Shown here piece after piece: positions 16,626 through 23,872 of a DNA stretch of 48,419 nucleotides (position 1 is the stretch's first letter; each line of letters starts with the position of its first letter). The notes under the pieces were generated by a model. The model saw only the letters and a list, made by a program, of their open reading frames with translations, was not told the origin of the DNA and made no database searches. The DNA lies in contig JAQBTR010000005.1 of NCBI GenBank assembly GCA_027624915.1, positions 1 through 48,419 of the forward strand, given 5' to 3'. The translations under genes were made by a program, and so were the position numbers. The DNA comes from a bacterium. Lineage in GTDB: Bacteria; Patescibacteriota; Minisyncoccia; Ryanbacterales; GWA2-47-10b.

Positions 16626-16697
16626 GGCCCCATCGTCTAACGGTTAGGACGTCAGGTTTTCATCCTGGAAATAGGGGTTCGATTCCCCTTGGGGTCA
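16626..16697 (+). tRNA. tRNA-Glu(TTC)
   Basis: 72 nt. Acceptor GGCCCCA/TGGGGTC, D-arm CGTCTAACGGTTAGGACG, anticodon arm CAGG-TTTTCAT-CCTG (anticodon TTC), T-arm AGGGGTTCGATTCCCCT, discriminator A. CCA is not encoded (CAT follows). Confidence 0.95.
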
Positions 16698-17094
16698 CAT
16701 TCAGAAACTTGGTCGGAAGTAAGCGCAAAATCTGGGCGCGCCGAAGGCGCGCTGTATGGCGAGGGTATGAAATCCGTCTTGCGGGCGCGGGCGAATTCGA
16801 TAGAGATCCTTTGGATGGTACATCAAACAAATCGTCATGGCTGTTGCCTCGCCTTAGGTCAAGGTCTCCAGACATTGCCGTACCGTGACATGCGTCAGCG
16901 GTGCAGCCTTGTTGTTCGAAAACGACTTCTTGAATTGCATCAAATGTACTGTCAAAACTTGTATCACATTCTGGATTTTCTGGCGGCGTAGGTGGGGGCG
17001 TATTCTTTACGTCTCCAGAACTACCACTACTACCGCAAGAGATTATAAAAATTGCGACCAATATGCCGCACAGATAGATAATGCGCAGTTTCAT
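16660..17094 (-). pseudogene. Truncated lipoprotein gene with a CxxxCH motif, running into tRNA-Glu antisense
   Basis: The frame starts at ATG 17094 with a good ribosome site (AAGGAG, 6 nt away). It encodes a lipoprotein signal peptide (LVAIFIISC, lipid-modified Cys20), a Pro-rich linker, and FDAIQEVVFEQQGCTADACH followed by GDLDL and DDLFDVPS. That pattern belongs to secreted c-type-haem-like domains (CxxxCH) common in Deltaproteobacteria and Planctomycetes. Homology-like sequence ends near 16800. The last 45 or so codons are low-complexity Arg/Pro-rich, cross a GC-rich hairpin (16736-16752) and read antisense through the tRNA-Glu 3' half. I read it as a captured gene whose 3' end was lost. 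Higher GC than its neighbours supports transfer. Confidence 0.5.
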
Positions 17095-17145
17095 CTCGAT
17101 CTCCTTGTTAAGTTGTAAACGTGCGCCTCTTTAATTATCGCACCC

Positions 17146-17176
17146 CCTCATTGTATTGCAGTGCAATACAATGAGG
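17146..17176. repeat. 31-bp near-perfect palindrome between genes
   Basis: CCTCATTGTATTGCA-G-TGCAATACAATGAGG: 15-bp perfect arms around one base. It lies 24 nt past the stop of the 17200-17925 gene and 52 nt before the lipoprotein start. On the minus strand it is followed by GGGTGCG rather than a T-tract, so it may be an operator or RNA-stability hairpin rather than a classical terminator. Confidence 0.5.
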
Positions 17177-17199
17177 CTCAATACTTCATCTTTCTCTAC

Positions 17200-17925
17200 C
17201 TACTCACCCTTCTCATCGCTCGGTAGTGGAAAGATGAAAGATAAGACTTTATCCATTCCTCCATATACGGTGTTGACTGCATCATCAACTGCTCGAAATT
17301 TGGGATCTACTTCTCGCATATATGCATTGTTAGCTTGTTCTCGAGCTATTTCAGCATCAATTTGATTGTTACGCGCCATAACTCTATATATCGGCGCCAC
17401 GTCTCGCTGATATCGATATGCTTCAACCCGCGCCTCTCTAGCTCTTGCGCGTGATTCAAGTCTTGCGGTTTCGCTACGGGCTGCTGATTCGACCTGAATA
17501 CGACCTGCCTGTTCCATGCGTAGTATTGCAGCCTCCTGTGCTGCAGGAACTGAAAGTGTGGCGGCTGGCCTCGTAAACCTCATTCGTTGAGCGGCGGCAT
17601 CTTCTGGTTTCATCATTGACCCCATACCTCCCGCAAAAATTGTGCCAAGCATAAAAACACGCAATCCTTTTGCTAAGCCTGGGTAACTATGAGCTAATTT
17701 TTCTAAAGCACCTGGCTCATCTGGATCTTCGCCCGCTCTTTTTGTAAGTTCACGCAACATATCACCCTCCCCTCTTGCGAAGTCAGTTCTAAGACCCTCT
17801 TCCAATTCAGGAAGTGGTTCTTCGGTAATCTCGCGAATAATCTCTTCTTCTTCTGGAGAAAATTCTGGGGTTTTTATTTCTTCTTCGTTTTCTGGACCTG
17901 ATGTGTTCATGCTTTCCATATTCAT
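17200..17925 (-). CDS. Hypothetical protein: acidic N-terminus, one hydrophobic segment, Arg/Ala-rich helical tail
   Basis: A 241-residue protein. Residues 1-60 are strongly acidic (Glu/Pro-rich), about 88-105 are hydrophobic (GLRVFMLGTIFAGGMGSMM), and about 125-200 form a long charged helix rich in Ala, Arg and Glu (ETARLESRARAREARVEAYR). The end is hydrophobic then acidic. The family is not recognised. It starts 2 nt after the small gene upstream, so the two are one operon. Confidence 0.55.
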   Translation of the reverse strand: MNMESMNTSGPENEEEIKTPEFSPEEEEIIREITEEPLPELEEGLRTDFARGEGDMLRELTKRAGEDPDEPGALEKLAHSYPGLAKGLRVFMLGTIFAGGMGSMMKPEDAAAQRMRFTRPAATLSVPAAQEAAILRMEQAGRIQVESAARSETARLESRARAREARVEAYRYQRDVAPIYRVMARNNQIDAEIAREQANNAYMREVDPKFRAVDDAVNTVYGGMDKVLSFIFPLPSDEKGE

Positions 17926-17927
17926 AT

Positions 17928-18197
17928 CTATTCTTCTAGGTAAGCAAATAATTCCTTTCGTTCGGCCTCAATAATCTCTTCTGTCCCACCATTATCTACT
18001 GCTGCAATCTTTAGCTTCATGTTTTCTGTTACTTCAACAAGCAGTCCTGGATCATTTCCTATGACGCCCACAAAAAGAACCATGGCTTCTGGCGCCATAA
18101 AACCAAAACGCTCCTTCCACAAGGTAACGTCATCCTTGTGAAGCTCACTTCCATCAAGAAGTTCATGCGCTTTTTCTATGACATCATCGTGTTGCAT
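17928..18197 (-). CDS. Conserved-looking small protein of unknown function
   Basis: An 89-residue, acidic, soluble, mostly helical protein (MQHDDVIEKAHELLDGSELH; ERFGFMAPEAMVLFVGVIGN). No signal or motif is seen. The well-formed codon pattern and tight 2-nt spacing to the next gene support it as real. It is transcribed away from tRNA-Val(GAC). Confidence 0.5.
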   Translation of the reverse strand: MQHDDVIEKAHELLDGSELHKDDVTLWKERFGFMAPEAMVLFVGVIGNDPGLLVEVTENMKLKIAAVDNGGTEEIIEAERKELFAYLEE

Positions 18198-18233
18198 ATC
18201 TCTATAGTATGTAGGAGATACAAAATTACAAGC

Positions 18234-18261
18234 TTCAAATATAATAGAAACGTGGTAAAAT
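18234..18261 (+). promoter_or_regulatory. Promoter of tRNA-Val(GAC)
   Basis: -35-like TTCAAA (18234-18239), 16-bp spacer, -10 TAAAAT (18256-18261) preceded by TGG (extended -10-like), 16 nt before the tRNA. Confidence 0.5.
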
Positions 18262-18277
18262 CCTAGTTACCTCACTC

Positions 18278-18354
18278 GGGCGTATAGCTCAGCTGGTTAG
18301 AGCGTTGCATTGACATTGCAGAGGTCGGAGGTTCGAGCCCCCCTACGCCCACCA
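18278..18354 (+). tRNA. tRNA-Val(GAC), CCA encoded
   Basis: 77 nt. Acceptor GGGCGTA/TACGCCC, D-arm AGCTCAGCTGGTTAGAGCG, anticodon arm TTGCA-TTGACAT-TGCAG with anticodon GAC, T-arm GGAGGTTCGAGCCCCCC, ACCA end encoded. A second valine tRNA (TAC) lies at 23737-23810. Confidence 0.95.
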
Positions 18355-18369
18355 CCCAGGTTTTATTAA

Positions 18370-18504
18370 ATAAATGGTAGAGTTAAAAAGATCTCCCAGA
18401 TCTTTTTAATGTCTCCACCGATGAAGTCAGAGGTTCATGAAGTGCTGGGAGCACTTCATGCGGTTTGCACTCGAGTCGATAGACGAGACCTATAGTTGCA
18501 AACC
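18370..18504 (+). pseudogene. tRNA-like remnant interrupted by two perfect hairpins, plus a third hairpin
   Basis: Downstream of tRNA-Val(GAC) the sequence reads like a tRNA broken by insertions: AATGGTAGAG (D-arm end), a hairpin TTAAAAAGATCT-CCC-AGATCTTTTTAA (18383-18409), then TGTCTCCACCGATGAAGTC and AGAGGTTC (anticodon loop to T-loop start). A second hairpin follows, CATGAAGTGCT-GGG-AGCACTTCATG (18436-18460). A third pairs GGTTTGCA (18462-18469) with TGCAAACC (18497-18504). The stretch CACCGATGAAGTCAGAGGTTC matches 16 of 21 positions of tRNA-Val(TAC). The first hairpin sits where the split tRNA-Val copies at 23667 and 23883 carry theirs. It may also end the tRNA-Val transcript. The original identity is unclear (anticodon region TCTCCAC). 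Confidence 0.55.
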
Positions 18505-18531
18505 TATCCTAAACTTCTAGGGCGCACACAA

Positions 18532-19587
18532 ATGACTACAAAATCAACAACAATTCTTGCGATTGAAACAAGCTGTGACGAGACTTCCGTTGCGGTTATT
18601 GATTGTAGTGGCACAAAATCAAAACCAAAATATAAACTTCGTTCAAATATTGTCTCCTCGCAGGTAAAACTTCACGAGCAATATGGTGGTGTCGTACCAA
18701 ACTTAGCCAAACGTGAGCATATAAAAAATTTACCAATGGTTCTTAAAACTGCCCTTGGGGAAGCGTCCGTGTTGACACCGGAAAATGAAATTGATGTTAT
18801 CGCGGTAACCGTAGGGCCAGGACTTGAGCCAGCACTTTGGACGGGTATTACGTTTGCACAGGATCTCGCGCAAAAATGGAAAAAGCCGGTTGTAGCTGCA
18901 AACCATATGGAAGGACATCTAGTTACTCCCCTCCTATCAAAATCACAAAAGGAATATGAGTTTCCTGCAATTGCATTATTAGTATCTGGGGGTCATACGC
19001 AACTCGCACTTGTAAAAAACTTTGGGGATTACAAAATTATTGGAGATACAGTAGATGACGCCGCTGGTGAAGCATTCGATAAGGTGGCGCGTATGCTTGA
19101 TCTTGGATATCCAGGTGGACCTATGATTTCAAAACTTGGTAAAACCGGTAACCGATACACATACTCATTTCCACGACCAATGATTAACCACAAAAACTAT
19201 AACTTCAGTTTTTCGGGACTCAAGACAGCGGTCTTGTATACGCTCAGAGACCTTAATGAGAAAAAAGAACTGTATAGTAAAAACGATATTGCAGCGTCCT
19301 TTGAGGATGCTGTCGTAGACGTGCTTATATCAAAAACAATTAAGGCAGTCAGAGAATACGGTGCCAAGACATGTATCCTTGGAGGTGGTGTTGCGGCCAA
19401 CGAGCTTTTGAGAAAAAGATTGACAGCGGCAATCAAGGAGGATATTACGACAAAGCTTTTCTTGCCAGAGGCAGAATTAACTGGAGATAATGCGGCCATG
19501 ATAGGTGCATCTGCTTATTTTCATGTACTCGATGATGATTTTACCGACTGGAAGAAACTAGTCGCAAATGCTACACTCAGCTTGTGA
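18532..19587 (+). CDS. tsaD: tRNA N6-adenosine threonylcarbamoyltransferase
   Basis: Transfers the threonylcarbamoyl group to A37 of ANN-decoding tRNAs (t6A), working with TsaB, TsaC and TsaE; TsaE is encoded at 36246. The 351-residue protein (start ATG 18532, MTTKSTTILAIETSCDETSV) has the ASKHA phosphate-1 motif ILAIETSCDETS, the metal site HMEGH (NHMEGHLVTP), LVSGGHTQL, DDAAGEAFDKVARMLDLGYP, and the C-terminal GGGVAANELLRKRL and DNAAMIG. All TsaD hallmarks are present. Its stop overlaps the GTG start of valS (GTGA). Confidence 0.95.
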   Translation: MTTKSTTILAIETSCDETSVAVIDCSGTKSKPKYKLRSNIVSSQVKLHEQYGGVVPNLAKREHIKNLPMVLKTALGEASVLTPENEIDVIAVTVGPGLEPALWTGITFAQDLAQKWKKPVVAANHMEGHLVTPLLSKSQKEYEFPAIALLVSGGHTQLALVKNFGDYKIIGDTVDDAAGEAFDKVARMLDLGYPGGPMISKLGKTGNRYTYSFPRPMINHKNYNFSFSGLKTAVLYTLRDLNEKKELYSKNDIAASFEDAVVDVLISKTIKAVREYGAKTCILGGGVAANELLRKRLTAAIKEDITTKLFLPEAELTGDNAAMIGASAYFHVLDDDFTDWKKLVANATLSL

Positions 19588-21740
19588 AGTTCGAAGATTT
19601 ACCGAAGGCTTACGAGCCAAAAGAGCACGAGGAGGAGATCTATCGAATCTGGGAAAACTCAGGTTTTTTTAATCCTGATGCACTTCCAAACTCAGACAAA
19701 AGAAAACCATTTTCACTCATGATGGCGCCGCCAAATGTTACGGGTCATATACACGTTGGGCATGCAATGGAAAACACAATGTCTGATGTTTTGGTTCGCT
19801 TAAAACGAATGCAAGGATTTAAACCTCTATTCCTCCCTGGGAAGGACCATGCCGGAATTGCCGGGCAACATGTTGTTGAAAAAGAATTAAAGAAAGAGGG
19901 AAAGTCTAGAACAGCCATTGGCCGAGAAAAATTTGTAGAACGAGTGTGGGATTGGATGGACCAATACGGTTCTGATATAGATCAAGAACTAAAACGTCTT
20001 GGTCTTTCGGTGGACTGGTCACGAAAGCGATTCACCATGGATGAAGGATACCAAAAGGCTGTTGAAGAAGTTTTTATTCACTATCACAAGAAGGGATACA
20101 TATATCGTGGGAAGCGCGTAGTTAATTGGTGTACGCGTTGTCAGACAACTATTTCTGACCTTGAGGTTGAATACAAAGAAGAAAAAGGTAATTTTTATGA
20201 AATAAAATACGGACCATTAACTATTGGTACCGTACGACCAGAGACAAAACTTGGTGACACGGCACTCGCCGTACACCCGGACGACGAACGATACAAAGAA
20301 TATCACAACAAAGAGATCGAAATTGAATCTGTAGACAACACAATACCACGTAATCAACCGCCCAAAAAAGCAAAAATAAATCTAATTGTTATCCCCGACG
20401 AGGAGGCAGACCCAGGGTTTGGTACTGGAGTAATTAAGGTAACCCCTGCTCACAGCATGGCTGACTTCGAGATCTACGAGAGACATCCTGAGGTTCCTGT
20501 TACTAAAATCATAGACGAGTTTGGAAAGATGAATGAAAATGCTGGGGCCAGATACCAAGGACTAAAAGTAAATGAGGCCCGTGAACAGATAGTTAAGGAC
20601 TTGGACGAGCTAGGACTTTTGATAAAAACAGAAGAGTACGATCACTCTGTATCTCATTGTGAACGATGTGGAGCCATTATTGAGCCGCTACTGTCTAACC
20701 AATGGTATGTATCCATGAAAGAGCTTGCGGGAGCTGCGACAAAAGCAATCAAAAAAGACAAAATAGAATTTATCCCACCTACACGAAAGAAAGTCATGCT
20801 TGATTGGATAGACAATATTCGTGATTGGAATATTTCTCGACAACTTTGGTGGGGACACAGAATCCCGGCTTGGCACTGTGCTTGCACGGAGCCAGAATGG
20901 CACATTAGCCACACAAAACCAGACACGCCATGCAAAAAGTGTAAAAAAACTTGGAAACAGACCGAGGATGTTCTTGATACATGGTTCTCTTCTGGTCTTT
21001 GGACTTTTGTGACGCTTGGATGGCCAGATAAGACAGAAGACCTAGAAACATTTTATCCTACGGCACTCATATCTAGTGCACGTGAGATTTTCTTTCTTTG
21101 GATTTTTCGTATGATTTTTTCTGGTATCGAATTCATGGGAGAACCTCCATTTAAAGTCATATACACTCACCCAACGATTCTTGATAGCCAAGGGAAAAAA
21201 ATGTCTAAATCAAAGGGTAATGTAGTAGACCCAATGAAGTTAATTGATGAGGTTGGAATTGATGCAACCCGATTTGGTCTTGTATGGCAAGTTATGTCGA
21301 CGCAGGACATTCAATGGTCTCTTGGAGGTTTTCGTACTGGCAAAAAGTTTCTCAACAAATTATGGAATTCTTGGAGGTTCATTTATGGACAGCTTGGGGA
21401 TGGAGAATATACCCTCGAACGTCCAAAAGTAACGCTCGACCATACTAAGAAAATCATTGCTGAATATGACGAAACAACGGGGACAGTTAATAATATGTTA
21501 GAAAAATTGGAATTTGGTGCAGCCCTCCATGAACTATATGATTTTTATTGGCACCATTTTTGCGATATATTCTTAGAGGGGGCCAAAAAGGACGATTCAG
21601 ATGAAACAAGACAAACACTCATATATGTATTTGCTGGTTGTCTCAAACAACTTCATCCATTTATTCCTTTTATAACGGAATATATTTGGAGCCTTGTCCC
21701 CCTACAAAAGAAAACACTTCTCATTGTAGAGGAGGTCTAG
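19584..21740 (+). CDS. valS: Valyl-tRNA synthetase, short form lacking the C-terminal arm
   Basis: Charges tRNA-Val. The 718-residue protein starts at GTG 19584, overlapping the tsaD stop. It has the class I HIGH motif as HIHVGH (55-60) after MAPPNVTG, an inserted editing domain (TVRPETKLGDTALAVHPDD and GTGVIKVTPAHSMADFEIYE), a CxxC...CxxC pair (CTEP...CKKCKK), and KMSKS as KKMSKSKGN (about 536-544). It ends with the anticodon-binding helices (LHPFIPFITEYIWSLV). Bacterial ValS usually runs 860-950 residues with a coiled-coil arm; that arm is absent here. A shortened enzyme fits candidate-phyla genomes. Two tRNA-Val genes are nearby. Confidence 0.94.
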   Translation: MKFEDLPKAYEPKEHEEEIYRIWENSGFFNPDALPNSDKRKPFSLMMAPPNVTGHIHVGHAMENTMSDVLVRLKRMQGFKPLFLPGKDHAGIAGQHVVEKELKKEGKSRTAIGREKFVERVWDWMDQYGSDIDQELKRLGLSVDWSRKRFTMDEGYQKAVEEVFIHYHKKGYIYRGKRVVNWCTRCQTTISDLEVEYKEEKGNFYEIKYGPLTIGTVRPETKLGDTALAVHPDDERYKEYHNKEIEIESVDNTIPRNQPPKKAKINLIVIPDEEADPGFGTGVIKVTPAHSMADFEIYERHPEVPVTKIIDEFGKMNENAGARYQGLKVNEAREQIVKDLDELGLLIKTEEYDHSVSHCERCGAIIEPLLSNQWYVSMKELAGAATKAIKKDKIEFIPPTRKKVMLDWIDNIRDWNISRQLWWGHRIPAWHCACTEPEWHISHTKPDTPCKKCKKTWKQTEDVLDTWFSSGLWTFVTLGWPDKTEDLETFYPTALISSAREIFFLWIFRMIFSGIEFMGEPPFKVIYTHPTILDSQGKKMSKSKGNVVDPMKLIDEVGIDATRFGLVWQVMSTQDIQWSLGGFRTGKKFLNKLWNSWRFIYGQLGDGEYTLERPKVTLDHTKKIIAEYDETTGTVNNMLEKLEFGAALHELYDFYWHHFCDIFLEGAKKDDSDETRQTLIYVFAGCLKQLHPFIPFITEYIWSLVPLQKKTLLIVEEV

Positions 21741-21758
21741 ATTAACTTTTTATATGTA

Positions 21759-22481
21759 ATGGATACGCTCGTACTTACAATAGTAGGAGGATTTGTCCCG
21801 GCTCTTTTGTGGTTGTGGTTTTGGCTCAAAGAAGATGAGCACCCCGAACCTAATAGATTTCTCGCGCTCGCATTCATCGGAGGAATGGCGGCAATCCCAG
21901 CAGCTCTTATTTTAGAGTTCTTCTGGTTAAAAATCGTCGAGCACTTTGCTACGGGAGCTGGTAACGGAGTTTTCTCTAGTACTTCGCTTATACTCATAAC
22001 TGGATTTGCATTCGTAGAGGAATACGTTAAATACTTTTTTGCATATGCGCTTGTCTTTTGGCGGAAAGATTATGATGAACCGGTAGATGCAATGGTCTAT
22101 CTTATTACGACAGCGCTTGGTTTTGCTGCAGTTGAAAATGTCTTTTACCTTTTAAATCCCTTTTCTTCCGCACTTCTGCATGGATTTACGACAACAGGAC
22201 TTCGCTTCTTGGGCCCAACCCTCTTACATGCTCTCGCATCTGGTCTTTTGGGGTATTTCATTGCTGGGTCATATTTTAGGACCCGTTTTCGCCGCGAAAC
22301 AGCCCTTGCTTTCGGTCTCCTGTGGGCAACGGTGTTGCACGCGGGCTTTAACATTTCTATAATACTATCAACGAATGATGCAGGGATAACGCGAATAGAA
22401 CCTGTACTGGTTCTCCTAGGTATCGTCGGAATTATTATTCTCTTCTCATTTGAGAGAGTTAAGCATAAGATAATAAGATAA
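21759..22481 (+). CDS. PrsW-family intramembrane metalloprotease
   Basis: PrsW (RsiW protease) begins regulated cleavage of membrane anti-sigma factors. This 240-residue protein has about seven to eight hydrophobic helices and the family's conserved residues: FVEEYVKYF (E87-E88), GFAAVENVFYL (E125-N126), LLHALASGLLGY (H157) and TVLHAGFN (H194). It lies 18 nt after valS and 1 nt before an Hsp20 gene. A membrane anti-sigma factor that could be its substrate is encoded at 4755-5324; that link is an inference. Confidence 0.82.
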   Translation: MDTLVLTIVGGFVPALLWLWFWLKEDEHPEPNRFLALAFIGGMAAIPAALILEFFWLKIVEHFATGAGNGVFSSTSLILITGFAFVEEYVKYFFAYALVFWRKDYDEPVDAMVYLITTALGFAAVENVFYLLNPFSSALLHGFTTTGLRFLGPTLLHALASGLLGYFIAGSYFRTRFRRETALAFGLLWATVLHAGFNISIILSTNDAGITRIEPVLVLLGIVGIIILFSFERVKHKIIR

Positions 22482-22482
22482 C

Positions 22483-23037
22483 ATGCCTAGAGATTCACGA
22501 TCATTTTTTGAGAAATTAACCGGATCCGTTCCGGCTGATGAGTATTACGAAGAAGATACAACGGAGGAGGAGGGGCCGGTTACAAACGAGCCACCTCAAG
22601 CACACCTTGCGATGGCAACCGCAACCAAATCTAAAGTTCGCCAAATACGCAAAGTAACACCAGTAAAACAGGAGGGGCGCGAGGATGAAGCATGGCTAAC
22701 CGAAGAGGAAGGTCAGCTCACGGTAGATGTATTTCAAAAAGAAGGCAATATAATTATTCAATCAACAGTTGCTGGCGTACGACCAGATGATTTGGATGTA
22801 CAAATAACCCGCGACATGGTAACCATTCGTGGAAAACGAGAACAAGCACGAGAAACAAGTGGAGATGACTACTACTATCAAGAACTTTATTGGGGATCAT
22901 TTTCTCGCTCGATACTTCTCCCTCACGAAGTTGATGTAGATGGATCAAATGCAACATTAAAAAATGGACTTTTAACAATTACACTACCTCAACTTGATAA
23001 GAATAGAACGGAAAGACTACGAGTAAAGCACGATTAA
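22483..23037 (+). CDS. Small heat-shock protein, Hsp20/alpha-crystallin family
   Basis: ATP-independent holdase chaperone. The 184-residue protein has an acidic, low-complexity N-terminal arm (1-75, DEYYEEDTTEEEG). The alpha-crystallin domain (about 78-175) follows: LTVDVFQKEGNIIIQSTVAG, VRPDDLDVQITRDMVTIRGK, YYYQELYWGSFSRSILLP, and NATLKNGLLTITLPQ containing the A-x-x-x-n-G-x-L motif. The usual C-terminal I-x-I is not evident after LPQLDKN. It is transcribed with the PrsW-like gene, which suggests a stress role for both. Confidence 0.9.
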   Translation: MPRDSRSFFEKLTGSVPADEYYEEDTTEEEGPVTNEPPQAHLAMATATKSKVRQIRKVTPVKQEGREDEAWLTEEEGQLTVDVFQKEGNIIIQSTVAGVRPDDLDVQITRDMVTIRGKREQARETSGDDYYYQELYWGSFSRSILLPHEVDVDGSNATLKNGLLTITLPQLDKNRTERLRVKHD

Positions 23038-23073
23038 TAAAAAATATCCAGCACGTGCTGGATATTTTTTATT
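23036..23073 (+). terminator. 38-bp perfect palindromic terminator after hsp20
   Basis: AATAAAAAATATCCAGCAC followed by its exact reverse complement; it overlaps the last bases of the hsp20 stop codon. The GC-rich centre with A and T flanks makes it usable in both directions. Confidence 0.8.
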
Positions 23074-23134
23074 TGTTTGTGCACTGCTCACTAAGTTCTG
23101 TGTGCAACAGGACAAATCCCCAGCATTTGCGAAT

Positions 23135-23174
23135 CCGCGAATGAAAACTCAACGAGTTTTCAGCGGAATTGGTA
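23135..23174. repeat. Hairpin repeat, copy 2 (CCGC-GA-A-TGAAAACT...AGTTTTCA-GCGG-AATTGGTA)
   Basis: Second copy of the repeat at 7676-7712. The stem changes from TGAACAAT/ATTGTTCA to TGAAAACT/AGTTTTCA, i.e. both arms changed together. The GCGGAATTGGTA on its right edge is the standard D-arm sequence of bacterial leucine tRNAs, so this may be a tRNA-Leu fragment interrupted by a hairpin. The surrounding gap 23074-23278 holds no gene that I can see. Confidence 0.6.
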
Positions 23175-23278
23175 TCACTTCTCACTAAACTTGCCTATCG
23201 GCATACAAACGACCTAATTTTTGATGACCGAAGGAAATGTAAAAATGGAAATACTCTTGTGGTGCTCCTAGTATACTT

Positions 23279-23333
23279 AATTTAGCAAATCAAAAAATCC
23301 TAGGTTTAAACCTAGGATTTTTTGAGCTAAATT
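23279..23333 (-). terminator. Terminator of tRNA-Phe
   Basis: Core CAAAAAATCCTAGGTTT plus its exact reverse complement (23291-23324, 34-bp perfect palindrome). An outer pair, AATTTAGC (23279-23286) with GCTAAATT (23326-23333), reaches the encoded CCA end of tRNA-Phe. Confidence 0.75.
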
Positions 23334-23407
23334 GGTGCCGCGAGTCAGAATTGAACTGACGACACGACGCTCTTCAGGCGTCTGCTCTACCACTGAGCTA
23401 CCGCGGC
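23333..23407 (-). tRNA. tRNA-Phe(GAA), CCA encoded
   Basis: 75 nt. Acceptor GCCGCGG/TCGCGGC, D-arm GCTCAGTGGTAGAGC, anticodon arm GACGC-CTGAAGA-GCGTC (anticodon GAA), T-arm GTCAGTTCAATTCTGAC, then ACCA. Confidence 0.94.
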
Positions 23408-23431
23408 ATTTCAATTGTCCCATGAATATAA

Positions 23432-23608
23432 CGCAGGACTCGGTCACAAATAATTTTTCTAACGAAAAATTTTCTCAGCCCCGCCTCGCGGTGCTCACCT
23501 TGTTCTCCTTTCGGTCGAACAAACTCGCACAACGCTGCGGCCTTCGAGACCCTCTAATTAAGTAAAGCAGTTTACTTAATTAGAGGGTCTCGAACCTGCG
23601 ACATCTTC
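23432..23608 (-). pseudogene. Outer tRNA-Val copy, 3' half, interrupted within the T-arm
   Basis: Minus strand: GAAGATGTCGCAGGTTCGAG (3' side of the anticodon arm to T-loop), then a 24-bp perfect stem with CTGC loop (23594-23571 with 23566-23543). About 100 nt of hairpin-rich insert follows (AAGGCCG...TGTGAC), then the other T-arm half CGAGTCCTGCG (23442-23432). The insert's ends resemble those of the insert at the tRNA-Leu locus (6167-6240). Confidence 0.6.
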
Positions 23609-23623
23609 TTAATCAGTACTTTG

Positions 23624-23705
23624 TGGGCGATGCAGGACTCGAACCTGCGACATCTTCGGTGTAATCGTTAAAAAGACATAACATGTCTTTTTAACTCCAG
23701 CCAAC
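23624..23705 (-). pseudogene. Middle tRNA-Val copy, 3' part, with hairpin after the D-arm
   Basis: Minus strand: TTGGCTGGAG, hairpin GTTAAAAAGACAT-GTT-ATGTCTTTTTAAC (23695-23667), then CGATTACACCGAAGATGTCG continuing to the end of the tRNA at 23624. The anticodon TAC and the whole T-arm and acceptor 3' strand are kept. The 5' strand of the anticodon stem is largely replaced by the hairpin. Confidence 0.65.
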
Positions 23706-23736
23706 CCCCCCCACATTCTATTGCTTAAAGTCTTAG

Positions 23737-23810
23737 TGGGCGATGCAGGACTCGAACCTGCGACATCTTCGGTGTAAACGAAGCGCTCTAGCCAACTGAG
23801 CTAATCGCCC
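23737..23810 (-). tRNA. tRNA-Val(TAC)
   Basis: 74 nt. Acceptor GGGCGAT/ATCGCCC, D-arm GCTCAGTTGGCTAGAGC, anticodon arm CTTCG-TTTACAC-CGAAG (anticodon TAC), T-arm CGCAGGTTCGAGTCCTGC. CCA is not encoded. The acceptor stem continues into a perfect flanking inverted repeat (CTAAGACTTTAA), so the precursor would have a greatly lengthened acceptor helix for 5' and 3' processing enzymes to deal with. Confidence 0.94.
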
Positions 23811-23841
23811 ACTAAGACTTTAAATCTGTCTGTATGTGGGA

Positions 23842-23854
23842 GAGCTAATCGCCC
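23842..23854 (-). pseudogene. Middle tRNA-Val copy, 5' fragment
   Basis: Exact 13-nt match to the 5' end of tRNA-Val(TAC), GGGCGATTAGCTC. It is then interrupted (TCCCACATACAG...) at the D-loop, where the inner unit begins. It pairs through its flank with the middle 3' part. Confidence 0.55.
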
Positions 23855-23872
23855 ACAAAGTACTGATTTTTT

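Noticed and set aside
16736-16752. GCGCGCC-GAA-GGCGCGC hairpin as terminator of tRNA-Glu
   Set aside because: No T-tract follows on either strand; it is more likely part of the GC-rich foreign stretch.
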